Positions 1 to 8,511 of a DNA stretch of 64,000 nt are shown here, in pieces (position 1 is the stretch's first letter; each line of letters begins with the position of its first letter). The DNA comes from Porticoccaceae bacterium. Its GTDB lineage: Bacteria; Pseudomonadota; Gammaproteobacteria; Pseudomonadales; Porticoccaceae. The stretch spans positions 248,001 to 312,000 of the forward strand of contig JAJFKC010000007.1 in NCBI GenBank assembly GCA_021773435.1. The letters run 5' to 3'. Under the pieces are notes generated by a model. The model did no database searches. It had not been told where the DNA came from and saw only the letters and a list, made by a program, of their open reading frames with translations. The translations under genes were made by a program, and so were the position numbers.

Positions 1-719
1 ACTGGAACGCTTTTTCCAAACCTTCGGTCTATATCGCCGCCATTGGCCAGGCATTCTTTTCCCTGGGCATTGGTATGACCATATTCCTTACCTACGGCGC
101 CTATCTTCCAAAGACTTTTTCAATTCCCGGCATCGCAAGCACCATCGTTGTTGGTGATACCCTGCTCGCCCTACTGGCAGGATTAGCGATTTTCCCTGCA
201 GTATTTTCATTTGGCCTGAGCCCTGCCCAGGGGCCAGAGCTCGCCTTTATTACACTACCTGGATTATTTCAGCTTATGCCTGGCGGCAATCTGATTGCTG
301 TTTTGTTTTTCGGTCTGCTGGTCGGGGCCGCGCTGACCTCCATGCTATCGATTCTGGAAGTACCTGTGGCCTACTTTATTCGCAAGACAGGTCAGTCACG
401 GCGCACTGTTACGACTAGCCTTGGGCTGGTGATATTTGTCGTCGGTATTCCCGCATCTTTGGGTTATAGCGTTTTTAAACCCGCAGGTATTGGTGAGCGC
501 AACATTTTGGAGATTTATGACTACACAATATCAAACTTGCTCTTGCCGTTAGGCGGCATCGCCACCGCACTTTTTGCCGGCTGGGGCTGGGGCAAAGCCC
601 AGGCTCTTGCCAAATCTGGTTTTCACGAGGGTCTTGCTGGTCAAGTATGGTTATTTTGTTTACGCTTTATCGGGCCAATTTTTATTGCATTAGCTTTTTT
701 TAGCGCTTATTTATTCTAG
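1..719 (+). CDS. Sodium-dependent transporter of the neurotransmitter:sodium symporter (NSS/SNF) family, 3' part
   Basis: The gene enters from the left edge; the open frame already runs at base 3 and ends at TAG 717-719, so only the C-terminal portion of about 238 residues is present. It is very hydrophobic, with several membrane segments visible (for example around the stretches reading TLLALLAGLAIFPAVFSF and NLIAVLFFGLLVGAALTSM). The segment with FSFGLSPAQGPELAF and the later SILEVPVAYF are typical of the second half of bacterial NSS transporters, which use the sodium gradient to import amino acids or related amines across the inner membrane. The substrate cannot be inferred. The ATG at 75 is internal, not the real start. 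The next gene is on the opposite strand and converges on this one. Confidence 0.8.
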   Translation, partial: WNAFSKPSVYIAAIGQAFFSLGIGMTIFLTYGAYLPKTFSIPGIASTIVVGDTLLALLAGLAIFPAVFSFGLSPAQGPELAFITLPGLFQLMPGGNLIAVLFFGLLVGAALTSMLSILEVPVAYFIRKTGQSRRTVTTSLGLVIFVVGIPASLGYSVFKPAGIGERNILEIYDYTISNLLLPLGGIATALFAGWGWGKAQALAKSGFHEGLAGQVWLFCLRFIGPIFIALAFFSAYLF

Positions 720-820
720 CTGATAGCTTTGCATTTTCCCTTAGTTAAGCCCTTACTACTAATTAGAAAATCGCTGAAAGAAGTCACTGGGTCGTGCCGC
801 ACCTGGTGACACGAATTCGA

Positions 821-1714
821 TCAGGGCGCGTGCTGAGCCATAAAATCAGCCATCGCTTTGATAGCGAGTTTCCCCTCAGGGATAATCTTGGCCATCAGGT
901 GCCAGACATGCATCATGCCATCCCACACTTCCAAGGTAGAATCGACGCCCGCAGCTTTAGCCGCCTCATGAAGGCGCAGCGCATCATCAAGCAACACTTC
1001 ATCACCACCCACTTGAATCAGCAGCGGCGGCAACCCAGATAAGTCGGCAAATATTGGCGACGCGAGAGGATGACTGGCGTCTTGCCCGGCCAGATACAAA
1101 TCGCCCATCCACGCCAGGGTTTCTTTGCTCAGCATGGCATCGCTCAGCGCTTTGGTATGCATGGATCGCCCGGCGAAGGTCAAATCCGCCCATGGAGAAA
1201 GACAGACACCGCCCGCCGGCATGGCCAGGCCCGCATCTTTAATGGCAACCAACGCTGCTGCCGTCAAACCGCCACCGGCTGAATCGCCGGCCAGGAAAAT
1301 CTTTTCAGGCAGCTCGCCCTCATCAAGCAAACCTTTATAACCAGCGACCGCATCATCCACAGCACCGGGAAAGGGTGTTTCGGGGCCGAGGCGATAATCG
1401 AGAATGAGTGCTTTCGCCTGTGCCGCATCAACAATGCTACCGACCAGGTCACGGTGACTATCCGGGCCTCCGAGCGCATACCCACCGCCATGGAGATAGA
1501 GGATAGTGCGCAGCGCGTCACCGCTCGCACAATGCTGCCACTCACCCGGCACGCCACCAATATTGGTCGACTGCCCAGGTTTGCGACTGGCCATTAAGCC
1601 GGACATTCTGTTCAATGACGCACGCTCTTTTTCGACGTTGCCACTGCGGCCTAACATTTTTTTCATGGTGACGCGCATGGTCGATGCCATCAATTTGCTA
1701 CGTATACTTGCCAT
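821..1714 (-). CDS. Alpha/beta hydrolase, hormone-sensitive-lipase-like esterase
   Basis: A 297-residue esterase or lipase of the HSL (type IV) family. The oxyanion-hole motif HGGG lies at residues 75-78, the nucleophile elbow GDSAGG has Ser145, the acidic residue is likely the Asp in VGGDEVLLDD, and the catalytic His lies in GMMHVWH near the C-terminus, so the triad is complete. No signal peptide is seen, which suggests a cytoplasmic enzyme acting on short or medium acyl esters. It converges with the symporter gene and is followed on the same strand by the LLM oxygenase and SDR genes, which suggests a role in breaking down an ester or lactone produced by an oxygenase; that link is inference. 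The length is usual for the family. Confidence 0.88.
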   Translation of the reverse strand: MASIRSKLMASTMRVTMKKMLGRSGNVEKERASLNRMSGLMASRKPGQSTNIGGVPGEWQHCASGDALRTILYLHGGGYALGGPDSHRDLVGSIVDAAQAKALILDYRLGPETPFPGAVDDAVAGYKGLLDEGELPEKIFLAGDSAGGGLTAAALVAIKDAGLAMPAGGVCLSPWADLTFAGRSMHTKALSDAMLSKETLAWMGDLYLAGQDASHPLASPIFADLSGLPPLLIQVGGDEVLLDDALRLHEAAKAAGVDSTLEVWDGMMHVWHLMAKIIPEGKLAIKAMADFMAQHAP

Positions 1715-1970
1715 TTTCCTTTGCCTCTACATCTGAATTGGTGGGGTTTGGAATGAATTTTTTTCAGATTCTAAAACACCGTAGTTTGCTACAAAACCGA
1801 AGTGCTCGCAATCGCCCTGGGCACTCAACGCGAACCGCTTGTCTCGATGAGTAAAAGCGAAAAACTAATCAAAAGCCGAAGTAATAAAACACCCATCTAT
1901 GGGTCCTTTAGAGGAACGGCCGCAAGCTCAGCTAAGCGTCTAAGAGTCAAGTTAAGGCAAGCTAAGGCTC

Positions 1971-3071
1971 TCAGGCGCTGGCTTTTTTCTCCTCCGGCGC
2001 ACAGGACCACTCGTGCACCTCTGGTAGAACTTTTTCAGCAAACAGCCGCATGCTTTGCTCGGCATAATCAAACGGCATGCCGCCAAAGCTAAACGAGACA
2101 TTGAGATTCATCGGGCCGGCTTGCTCGCGAATCCAGTGGATTTTATCGAGAATCTGCTCGGGCGCGCCGTGAACCTGATTATTGGTGAACAACTCAGTCA
2201 CTGACTCCCGACCCCTGTCGCGCATAATCTCAGCGCTCTGAGCATAGAAGTTGTAGACTTTTTTGTCGGCAAAATGAGTGCCATCCATCTCGTAGTGATC
2301 CAGCGCTGAAATCCAGTAATCGTGCATATATTTCATCGCCATTTCTTCAGCGCGGGCCTCGTCTTCATCGCACACGCAAAAAATATTGGCAAGAATGGGT
2401 GGTGGCTCAGCAGCCTGAACTTTGCGAAAGCGCGCGCGGTAACGTTCGACATCTTTAGCCCGAGACTTCCACGGCGAGATGGCAAAAATCATCATCGTTG
2501 CACCCAGGTCGGCCACCACATCGGCTGAGTCCGGAGACTGACAAGCCATGTAGAGCCTATCCTTAAATGACTTAAAGGGTCGGGGCCGAAGCTCCCTGCG
2601 CTCCTGCTGAAAGAACTTACCATCGTACTCAATAAATCCAGTCTCCAGGCCTTGAAGAATTATCTCGGCCGACTCATCAAATCGATCACGGGATTCCTCC
2701 ATGGGAATACCAAAACCATCGTACTCGACCCGACCAATGCCGCGACCAAAACCCATTAGCGCCCGGCCATCGGACATATTGTCAAGCATGGCCATCTCCG
2801 CTGCGATACGACCGGGATCTTTATGCCAGGGCAAAATCAATACCGCCGTACCCAGACCAATGCGCTCGGTGCGCCCGGCCATGTAGGCCAGCAGTTCAGT
2901 GACACTGGGGCACATGGTGTAATCGGTGAAGTGGTGCTCCGCCGCCCAAATGGAATCGTAGCCTAATGGCTCGACCAAATCACAAATGGCCAATTGTTTT
3001 TTGTAGACTTCTAAATCAGACAGGTTCTGGTTTAGCTCCGCCTGAAACACGCTTAACATGCCGACTTTCAT
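1971..3071 (-). CDS. LLM-class (luciferase-like) flavin-dependent oxidoreductase
   Basis: A 366-residue protein of the bacterial luciferase-like monooxygenase superfamily. These enzymes use reduced FMN/F420-type flavin to oxidise a substrate with O2. The N-terminal barrel start and the AEHHFTDY segment (residues 44-51) are hallmarks, followed by the IGLGTAV strand and the glycine-rich GFGRGIGR segment that contacts the flavin phosphate. The start at 3071 (MKVGMLSVFQ) agrees with the family. The neighbours on the same strand are an SDR upstream (190 bp) and an esterase downstream, a grouping like Baeyer-Villiger or desaturation catabolic loci. The substrate is unknown. No separate flavin reductase is seen nearby, so reduced flavin must come from elsewhere. 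Confidence 0.87.
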   Translation of the reverse strand: MKVGMLSVFQAELNQNLSDLEVYKKQLAICDLVEPLGYDSIWAAEHHFTDYTMCPSVTELLAYMAGRTERIGLGTAVLILPWHKDPGRIAAEMAMLDNMSDGRALMGFGRGIGRVEYDGFGIPMEESRDRFDESAEIILQGLETGFIEYDGKFFQQERRELRPRPFKSFKDRLYMACQSPDSADVVADLGATMMIFAISPWKSRAKDVERYRARFRKVQAAEPPPILANIFCVCDEDEARAEEMAMKYMHDYWISALDHYEMDGTHFADKKVYNFYAQSAEIMRDRGRESVTELFTNNQVHGAPEQILDKIHWIREQAGPMNLNVSFSFGGMPFDYAEQSMRLFAEKVLPEVHEWSCAPEEKKASA

Positions 3072-3262
3072 TTTTATAACCCCGCCTTTTGTTTAGTTTA
3101 AGTTTCGTTAAATTCCAGCTAAAAATTCCAACTGAATAAACTTCAGTAGTCCTGAGATTTTTCGCAATTACCAATACGTTGACATAAGTCTATAGTCTCC
3201 ATTTCTACTTATTTCAACCTACTTACAGGTAGCCCTAACAACATAGCCCTTGCGATGCATAA

Positions 3263-4042
3263 CTATTCATTCGAGATAGTACGCCCACCATCCATGGTTA
3301 ATGTTTGACCGGTGACAAAATTTCCTGCCGCAGAGGCCAGAAAAACCACGCCCCCCGCGATTTCTTCCGGGGTGCCGATGCGACGTAAGGGGCAATTAGC
3401 CGTAGCGGCCTGCAAATATTCCGGGTTATCCCACAGCGCTCGAGCAAAATCAGTTTTTATCAGACCCGGCGCGATGGCATTGGCGCGAACATTTTCCGGC
3501 CCGAATTCCGCTGCAATGTTGCGAGCCAGAGCAAAATCCGCCGCCTTCGAGATGCCATAGGCACCCAATGTGGTGTGGCCAACTAGCCCGGCAATGGATG
3601 AAATAATAGTAATCGAACCATCTTTTCTTTCTCGCATTTCAGGAATCACCATGGAACAAAGCCAGTGGTTAGACTTAATATTATTGTCCATCACCTTGTC
3701 GAACTGGTCATCGCTAATACCGAGCATTGGCCCGTAGTATGGATTAGCCGCCGCATTACACACCAAAATATCTATTTTGCCGTAATGCTCACGAGTTTTA
3801 TCAACTAGATTTTGCAGATCTTCTTTACTGGAGATATTGGCCGGTACAGCGACAGCCGAACCGGCTCCATCTTTGGTCATTTCGTTAATGGCCGCAGTCA
3901 CTTCGTCACAGACTTCCGCCTTACGGCTCGATACCACCACATTAGCACCGTGCTGGGCCAGTTGCTCGACGATTGCCTTACCAATGCCTTTGGTCGAGCC
4001 GGTAACGATGGCGGTTTTGCCGCTTAGATCAAATAATTTCAT
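3263..4042 (-). CDS. SDR family oxidoreductase (short-chain dehydrogenase)
   Basis: A 259-residue classical short-chain dehydrogenase/reductase. The nucleotide-binding TGSTKGIG motif sits at residues 14-21, the structural CNAAAN motif near residue 97, and the catalytic Ser149-Tyr162-Lys166 set is intact. The C-terminal NFVTGQTLTMDGG signature is typical. It oxidises or reduces a hydroxyl/keto group with NAD(P). It is divergent from the acyl-CoA synthetase gene at 4143, with 100 bp between the starts, so the two may share a control region. The context (acyl-CoA synthetase, LLM oxygenase, esterase) suggests a role in acyl-CoA or alicyclic catabolism rather than fatty acid synthesis; this is inferred from position only. 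Confidence 0.9.
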   Translation of the reverse strand: MKLFDLSGKTAIVTGSTKGIGKAIVEQLAQHGANVVVSSRKAEVCDEVTAAINEMTKDGAGSAVAVPANISSKEDLQNLVDKTREHYGKIDILVCNAAANPYYGPMLGISDDQFDKVMDNNIKSNHWLCSMVIPEMRERKDGSITIISSIAGLVGHTTLGAYGISKAADFALARNIAAEFGPENVRANAIAPGLIKTDFARALWDNPEYLQAATANCPLRRIGTPEEIAGGVVFLASAAGNFVTGQTLTMDGGRTISNE

Positions 4043-4142
4043 AGTGCTTTTTCCTGTGTCATGCTGGTTGCGTTACTTGCCATTTGCTCGTATTTTGGCA
4101 GCGTTCGAAGAAAGGAATCAACTCAGCAAAAGGATACGCACA

Positions 4143-5840
4143 ATGTCTACTCCTGTCCCCGTAACAATCCTCGATAAAAAAATGACGGCAATCGACTCAC
4201 CTTTCGAGATGGATGAGATCGAGATAGACGGGTTAATAACTCGCATCTGGAAAAATGCACCGCCCAGCCTACGCACCATATTTGAAGACACTCAGAAATT
4301 TGCCGACCGCGATTATCTGGTCTACGAAGATGAACGCGTCACCTACGGCCAACATTACCAGCAGGTAGTGGCGCTTGCCCATAGTCTGATCAATGACTTC
4401 AATATAAAAAAAGGCGACCGCGTAGCTCTGGCGATGCGCAATTATCCAGAATGGCCGGTGGTATTTTGGGCGACTGTTTCTATCGGCGCAGTCATTGTGC
4501 CGCTCAATGCCTGGTGGACTACGCGAGAGCTGGAATTCAGTATTGACAACTCTGGCGCGCGCCTGGTATTTGCAGATGATCGCCGAGCGCAGCTGTTAAG
4601 CGAGACCGATGATCGAATCCCATCCCTTGAACACCTGATCGTTGTGCGTAGCGAGCCAGTAACAAACAACACCATCCATTTCGAACCTCTGCTTAACGCC
4701 TACGTCGATCAACAACACTTGCCGGATGTGGATATTGCCCCGGATGACGATGCCAGCATTTATTACACCTCCGGCACCACGGGCCAGCCCAAGGGGGCGA
4801 TCAACAGTCACCGAAATATTTGCTCAAACCAGGTCAGCGGCGTTTATCTGCGCGCCCGTACCGAATTCCGCTATGGCCGAGAACCGGTCATGCCCACCGA
4901 ACAGATGGGCCAGTTAATCAGCGCGCCGCTATTTCATGTCACCGGCTCTCTGGCCATGCTCTGCGGCAGCACCATTGCAGGCAGCAAAATTGTTTTTATG
5001 TACAAGTGGGATGCCGATGCCGCCATTCGTTTGATCGAAAAAGAAAAGCTCAATTCCTTTGGCGGTGTGCCATCAATGCCTTTGCAGGTACTCGAATCAG
5101 CCATCCTTGCCGAACACGATACTTCGTCGATAAGAGCCGTATTGTTCGGTGGTGCTCCACCCGCCCCAGAGCTGGCCGAACGTATCCGCGTCGCCTTTCC
5201 CAATTCCAGCTCCAGCAACGGCTATGGGCTGACCGAAACCAGCGCCCTGACCAGTGTTTGTGGCGCCGAGGATTTTCTGGCCAGACCAGAAAGCGCAGGG
5301 ATGGCAGCCCCGGTGTGCGAAATAAAAATTATGAACGACGATGAAAGCGAATTGCCCAGCAATGAAGTCGGTGAAATCTGGATTAAAGGGCCGCAGGTGA
5401 TTAAAGGCTACTGGAACAATCCTGAAGCCACCGCAAAAACCATTACCAATGGCTGGTTACATACCGGCGATCTAGGCTATCTCGATGACGAAGGGTTTTT
5501 GTTTGTGGTGGATCGCGCCAAAGATATGTTGTTGAGAGGCGGGGAAAATATCTACTGCATAGAAGTGGAAAGTGCGCTCTATGATCACCCTGCCGTAATC
5601 GATGCTGCGGTAGTGGGTATTCCCCATCCGGTTTTGGGGGAAGAGGTTGGCGCTTTGGTACAGATTCGGCCTGGCATAATGGTGACAGAAAAAGCCTTAC
5701 AGGATCATGTCGCCACGCAAATTGCCGCCTATAAAATACCGATCCGTATCGACCAGCATCCGGAACCCCTGCCCCGCAATGCCAACGGTAAAATTGTGAA
5801 ACCCGCCGTAAAAAAGCTAATGGGAATCGTGATTTCCTGA
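4143..5840 (+). CDS. Acyl-CoA synthetase (class I adenylate-forming, AMP-binding)
   Basis: A 565-residue AMP-dependent acyl-CoA synthetase/ligase that activates a carboxylic acid via an acyl-adenylate to the CoA thioester. The phosphate-binding YYTSGTTGQPKG motif is at residues 207-218, followed by the GYGLTE motif, the WLHTGDLGYLDDEG motif and the hinge/C-domain segment RAKDMLLRGGENIY; the catalytic Lys is in RNANGKIVK near the end. The frame is open from 3837, but I chose ATG 4143 because AAGGA lies just upstream and the earlier part is antisense to the SDR gene. The substrate is probably a medium-chain or alicyclic/aromatic acid. It is divergent from the SDR. Its stop codon overlaps an FNR-like box that probably serves the next gene. 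Confidence 0.92.
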   Translation: MSTPVPVTILDKKMTAIDSPFEMDEIEIDGLITRIWKNAPPSLRTIFEDTQKFADRDYLVYEDERVTYGQHYQQVVALAHSLINDFNIKKGDRVALAMRNYPEWPVVFWATVSIGAVIVPLNAWWTTRELEFSIDNSGARLVFADDRRAQLLSETDDRIPSLEHLIVVRSEPVTNNTIHFEPLLNAYVDQQHLPDVDIAPDDDASIYYTSGTTGQPKGAINSHRNICSNQVSGVYLRARTEFRYGREPVMPTEQMGQLISAPLFHVTGSLAMLCGSTIAGSKIVFMYKWDADAAIRLIEKEKLNSFGGVPSMPLQVLESAILAEHDTSSIRAVLFGGAPPAPELAERIRVAFPNSSSSNGYGLTETSALTSVCGAEDFLARPESAGMAAPVCEIKIMNDDESELPSNEVGEIWIKGPQVIKGYWNNPEATAKTITNGWLHTGDLGYLDDEGFLFVVDRAKDMLLRGGENIYCIEVESALYDHPAVIDAAVVGIPHPVLGEEVGALVQIRPGIMVTEKALQDHVATQIAAYKIPIRIDQHPEPLPRNANGKIVKPAVKKLMGIVIS

Positions 5841-5850
5841 TCTAAATCAA
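5837..5850. promoter_or_regulatory. FNR/Anr-like box upstream of the universal stress protein gene
   Basis: The sequence CTGATCTAAATCAA matches the FNR/Anr consensus TTGAT-N4-ATCAA at all but the first base. It overlaps the stop codon of the acyl-CoA synthetase gene. A possible -10 element (TACTAT, 5894-5899) would place the box near -62, a normal class I activator position. Universal stress protein genes in pseudomonads are known Anr targets, which fits. Binding is inferred, not shown. Confidence 0.4.
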
Positions 5851-5900
5851 TCATATACGCCCTTTGTCTGGACGGACCACCTGACTTTGTCGATACTATT

Positions 5901-5935
5901 ATCCGTTCTAATCCGTTCTAATCCGTTCTAATCCG
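5901..5935. repeat. Tandem 10-bp direct repeat, three full copies plus a partial
   Basis: ATCCGTTCTA occurs three times head to tail at 5901-5930, followed by a broken fourth copy (ATCCG). The period of about one helical turn places every copy on the same DNA face. It lies between the FNR-like box and the universal stress protein start, in the presumed 5' untranslated region. It could be a protein-binding array or a slippage product. Confidence 0.85.
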
Positions 5936-5989
5936 GTTGTTCTAGGTGAAGGGTAACAGCATCCACAACACGATGCAGGGAGTCCCACG

Positions 5990-6508
5990 ATGTACAGTTC
6001 TATTTTATTATCGGTAGCACTCGACAGGGAAGATTCAGGCCACGCAATACTCGCGCGTGACACCGCTTTGGCGCTTGCAAAAGGCACAGGCGCCGCGGTT
6101 CAGGTGTTAACCGTCGAAAACTGTGATGCCCCTGTAATTGACCATTTAAAGCCCGAAGCAGAAGAGCAATTTGAAACTGCTGTTAGCGAACAGCGTCATG
6201 AAGAAATAGAAAAAAAACTGCGTGAGTTCGCTGCGCCGCTACTATCAGAAGGGTTAGACGTTAAATTTCTTCTGCGTCATGGTAAGCCCAAGGAAACAAT
6301 TATCAACACCATTGATGAGGTTGGCGCAGATGTGTTGGTGATTGGCAGCCATAGCAAACACAACTTGTTAAATGTCGCGCTTGGTAGCACTGCCCATCAC
6401 CTGAGTACACATGCTTCCTGCCCAGTCATTCTGGTATCGCCAGAAACACCTAAAGCCAATATCCTAAGTCTCAGCAGAGTGGGAATGATGCGCGAAACCC
6501 CTCTCTGA
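5990..6508 (+). CDS. Universal stress protein (UspA family)
   Basis: A 172-residue single-domain universal stress protein, a cytoplasmic dimer-forming protein induced by starvation, redox or respiratory stress. The N-terminal strand (MYSSILLSVALD) and the C-terminal VGADVLVIGSHSKHNLLNVALGST segment are diagnostic. The nucleotide-binding motif G-2x-G-9x-G(S/T) is partly degenerate: the second glycine is missing (GSHSK), so ATP binding is doubtful. The start ATG at 5990 follows a weak ribosome site. A long 5' region carries the FNR-like box and the triplicated 10-mer, pointing to oxygen-responsive control. A tail of about 20 residues follows the domain. It is monocistronic, with convergent genes downstream. 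Confidence 0.9.
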   Translation: MYSSILLSVALDREDSGHAILARDTALALAKGTGAAVQVLTVENCDAPVIDHLKPEAEEQFETAVSEQRHEEIEKKLREFAAPLLSEGLDVKFLLRHGKPKETIINTIDEVGADVLVIGSHSKHNLLNVALGSTAHHLSTHASCPVILVSPETPKANILSLSRVGMMRETPL

Positions 6509-6571
6509 ATTACGGTTTAAATTTGAGCACGAAGAATACCGTTTCTGCTGACTATTCTTTCCTGAAGCGCC

Positions 6572-7059
6572 CTAATCAGTTAAACCGTATCCTGTCGTCA
6601 CCATGATTCCGTCAAGATGAGCTTTGAATGCATCGTCAAACGCATCGCAGTTAAGCAACCACATTTCGCAAAAAACAGGTGTTGATCTCGCTACTGCAAT
6701 GTATCCCTGATTTTGTTTGTACCAGATACTTGCATCGAGCAAGCCCTTTTGCTGAGAGTCGAAAGCAAATTGCCACTGATTAAAGTGGTCGTAAAAAAAC
6801 ATAAGTCAGGCGAATCAGTTCCGCGGAACTTATCCCTGTAAAATTTTGATTGGCTCGGTCAATTAACTCACAAACTTCGGCGCTACTGCTGATCGCCTGA
6901 TTGGCGCTCATTGGTGTGGTGACAAACTGGTGATGAGTGGAACTCTGCTGAGGAAAGGTGTTATGCCGTACCAAAAGCAAGATAGAGCAGCGAAACAAAT
7001 ACCGCTACCGCACCGAGGATTTCTCCCACGGCACCAATTGCGTTCCAATTTAGCTCCAT
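6572..7059 (-). pseudogene. Decayed small membrane-anchored protein, frameshifted; same family as 7148-7687
   Basis: Reading from ATG 7059, the start MELNWNAIGAVGEILGAVAV is the typical N-terminal membrane anchor of a family of about 180 residues found in many marine proteobacteria (an acidic/aromatic start, then a glycine-rich hydrophobic helix ending YLA, then RQ/RH-NT). The frame closes after about 32 residues. The family sequence continues in a second frame (VRHNTFPQQS to LTYVF, about 6800-6990) and then in a third (FFYDHFNQWQFAFDSQQKGLLD to the stop at 6572). At least two frameshifts are therefore needed to restore one protein. The fragments keep family character, so this is a dead gene rather than chance open frames. 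The function of the family is unknown. Confidence 0.65.
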
Positions 7060-7147
7060 CTCAAATTTCCCGGTTCGATATTCTTTATTCTCGTTTTAGC
7101 TGCGATTATAAAATGCAGAGAGCGGTGCTTCCACAGTATCCTCCTGG

Positions 7148-7687
7148 CTAGCCAGGCTTATATACTTCCTGCTCCAGGAAATCTCGGAACTCGGTGGTAA
7201 AACTGTAGGGGTTTTGCTGCCATCAATATTGTCCTCCAGGACTGTTAAAAATGTAGTCGATTGAGCTCCGTTCAGCATTCCAGAGCCGCGGAGCTACCGT
7301 ACCCATTTCGTTTTGCATAAAAATAGTTTCCATAACGTGAAAAGTAGATAGTATAAAAAAAGAAAATTGCATAAATTCGTCCTCACTCAATTGCTCTGGA
7401 TCATCCCGACCGATTCGCCATATCCTGGCCATCGAAATATCTGAAATAATCCAGTTATTTACATATGGCAACGAATTCTGCACTTCATGGAACGATGACG
7501 ACTGTATGGCTTTATTGGTCTGCCTGAGTTGAGTAGCCAGATAAATCAGCGTAACAATTACTGCCAGGCCACCAACCAGTTCTCCAATCGCGCCCCAGTC
7601 CTGAAGTGTCATAGTCTTGATGCTCGCCCGGTTAGTCAGAAGTCCGCACCCTGATCGACTACCATCCTTACAGGGTTTAGGAGTCAA
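7148..7687 (-). pseudogene. Small membrane-anchored protein with an in-frame nonsense codon; paralogue of 6572-7059
   Basis: The likely start is the ATG that begins MTLQDWGAIGELVGGLAVIV, a membrane anchor followed by TLIYLATQLRQTNKAIQ, with an acidic helical body. The frame stops at TGA 7223-7225 just after FNSPGGQY, but the same frame continues as WQQNPYSFTTEFRDFLEQEV before TAG 7148-7150. The family usually ends with a Trp-rich stretch followed by a (Y)SxEFRxF segment, so the TGA probably replaces a TGG (Trp) codon. Restored, the protein would have the family length of about 160-180 residues. It could be a recent pseudogene, a sequencing error or, less likely, readthrough. No function is known. 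Confidence 0.6.
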
Positions 7688-7797
7688 ATATTATCGTTAT
7701 TACAATTGCCTGTCAGCTTATCCAACCTTACCAAAGTTTGCTATCTGAGCCTTCAAAATCCTTAGCTATAGAAGAAACCTTTTATCAGATCGTAGAA

Positions 7798-8220
7798 CTA
7801 GGCGGCAGATTCTTTTCTCTTTTGGCTAGCCACCCGGCAACGCTCAGCGGGTACAAACAGTTGCTCCAATAGATAGGTCTTAAAATCCGGGGCGTAATCC
7901 TGCTCTTCGACAGCTATGTTCATGCAAGCCAACCAGGCATCACGTTCGGCTTCTTCAATATCAAGGTGGGCGTGAGCTTTGGGGATCATGATTGGCCCGT
8001 ACTTTTTAGAGAAGAGTTTTTCGCCGCCAAGCCAGCCGCAAAGGAATAAGGTCAACTTGTCGCGAGCGACGGTCAGATCAGTCGGATGCATAACGCGAAT
8101 CGATTGCGCCTCAGGGAGTTCATCCATCACTTCGTAGAAGCGGTCGACCAGCTTGCCGATGCCAATCCGCCCCCCTGCCGCCTTGAACGACGCATCTTCT
8201 ACACCATAAATACCTGCCAT
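7798..8220 (-). CDS. Group II truncated haemoglobin
   Basis: A 140-residue 2-on-2 globin. The GG motif at residues 16-17, Tyr29 (B10 position, DRFYEVM), RVMHPTDL and CGWLGG are family marks; the proximal haem ligand is probably His83 in KAHAHLDI, and Trp96 (G8) in DAWLACM is the invariant group II tryptophan. Such proteins bind O2 or NO and are linked to oxidative or nitrosative stress defence or oxygen supply to oxygenases. The length is slightly above the usual 130 because of a basic C-terminal tail. It stands alone, facing away from the CoA-transferase array that starts 290 bp further on. Confidence 0.92.
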   Translation of the reverse strand: MAGIYGVEDASFKAAGGRIGIGKLVDRFYEVMDELPEAQSIRVMHPTDLTVARDKLTLFLCGWLGGEKLFSKKYGPIMIPKAHAHLDIEEAERDAWLACMNIAVEEQDYAPDFKTYLLEQLFVPAERCRVASQKRKESAA

Positions 8221-8511
8221 AATCTAAGTTCACTTATCTACTGGACAGGCTCTATAGTAACTGATAGCACCTGAGCAAAACGCAAAGCAGACGGTAACTA
8301 TGGCCCTTATGTTGATCCCGCTAGATCCATGGATAAGAATTCGACACAACGGATGACAACGCTCGCTGTCCTGTTACTATGTCAATACCTTGCATTAAAA
8401 CGCTAAGCTAATAAGAAAAAGAGCTGTTCGGTATCAAAAGTTATGTCCACGCATAACGCTGTTTTCAACATGTTCCATTCGTTTATTTCATTAGTTAAAA
8501 GGGGTATTAGC

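Noticed and set aside
4820-5344. Plus-strand open frame of 174 codons within the acyl-CoA synthetase gene
   Set aside because: Overlaps the synthetase in another frame, Arg/Cys/His-rich and unlike any protein family.
6572-7687. Two or three short real genes instead of pseudogenes
   Set aside because: The fragments join into one family pattern only if frameshifts or a stop codon are ignored, and each fragment alone lacks a full N- or C-terminus.
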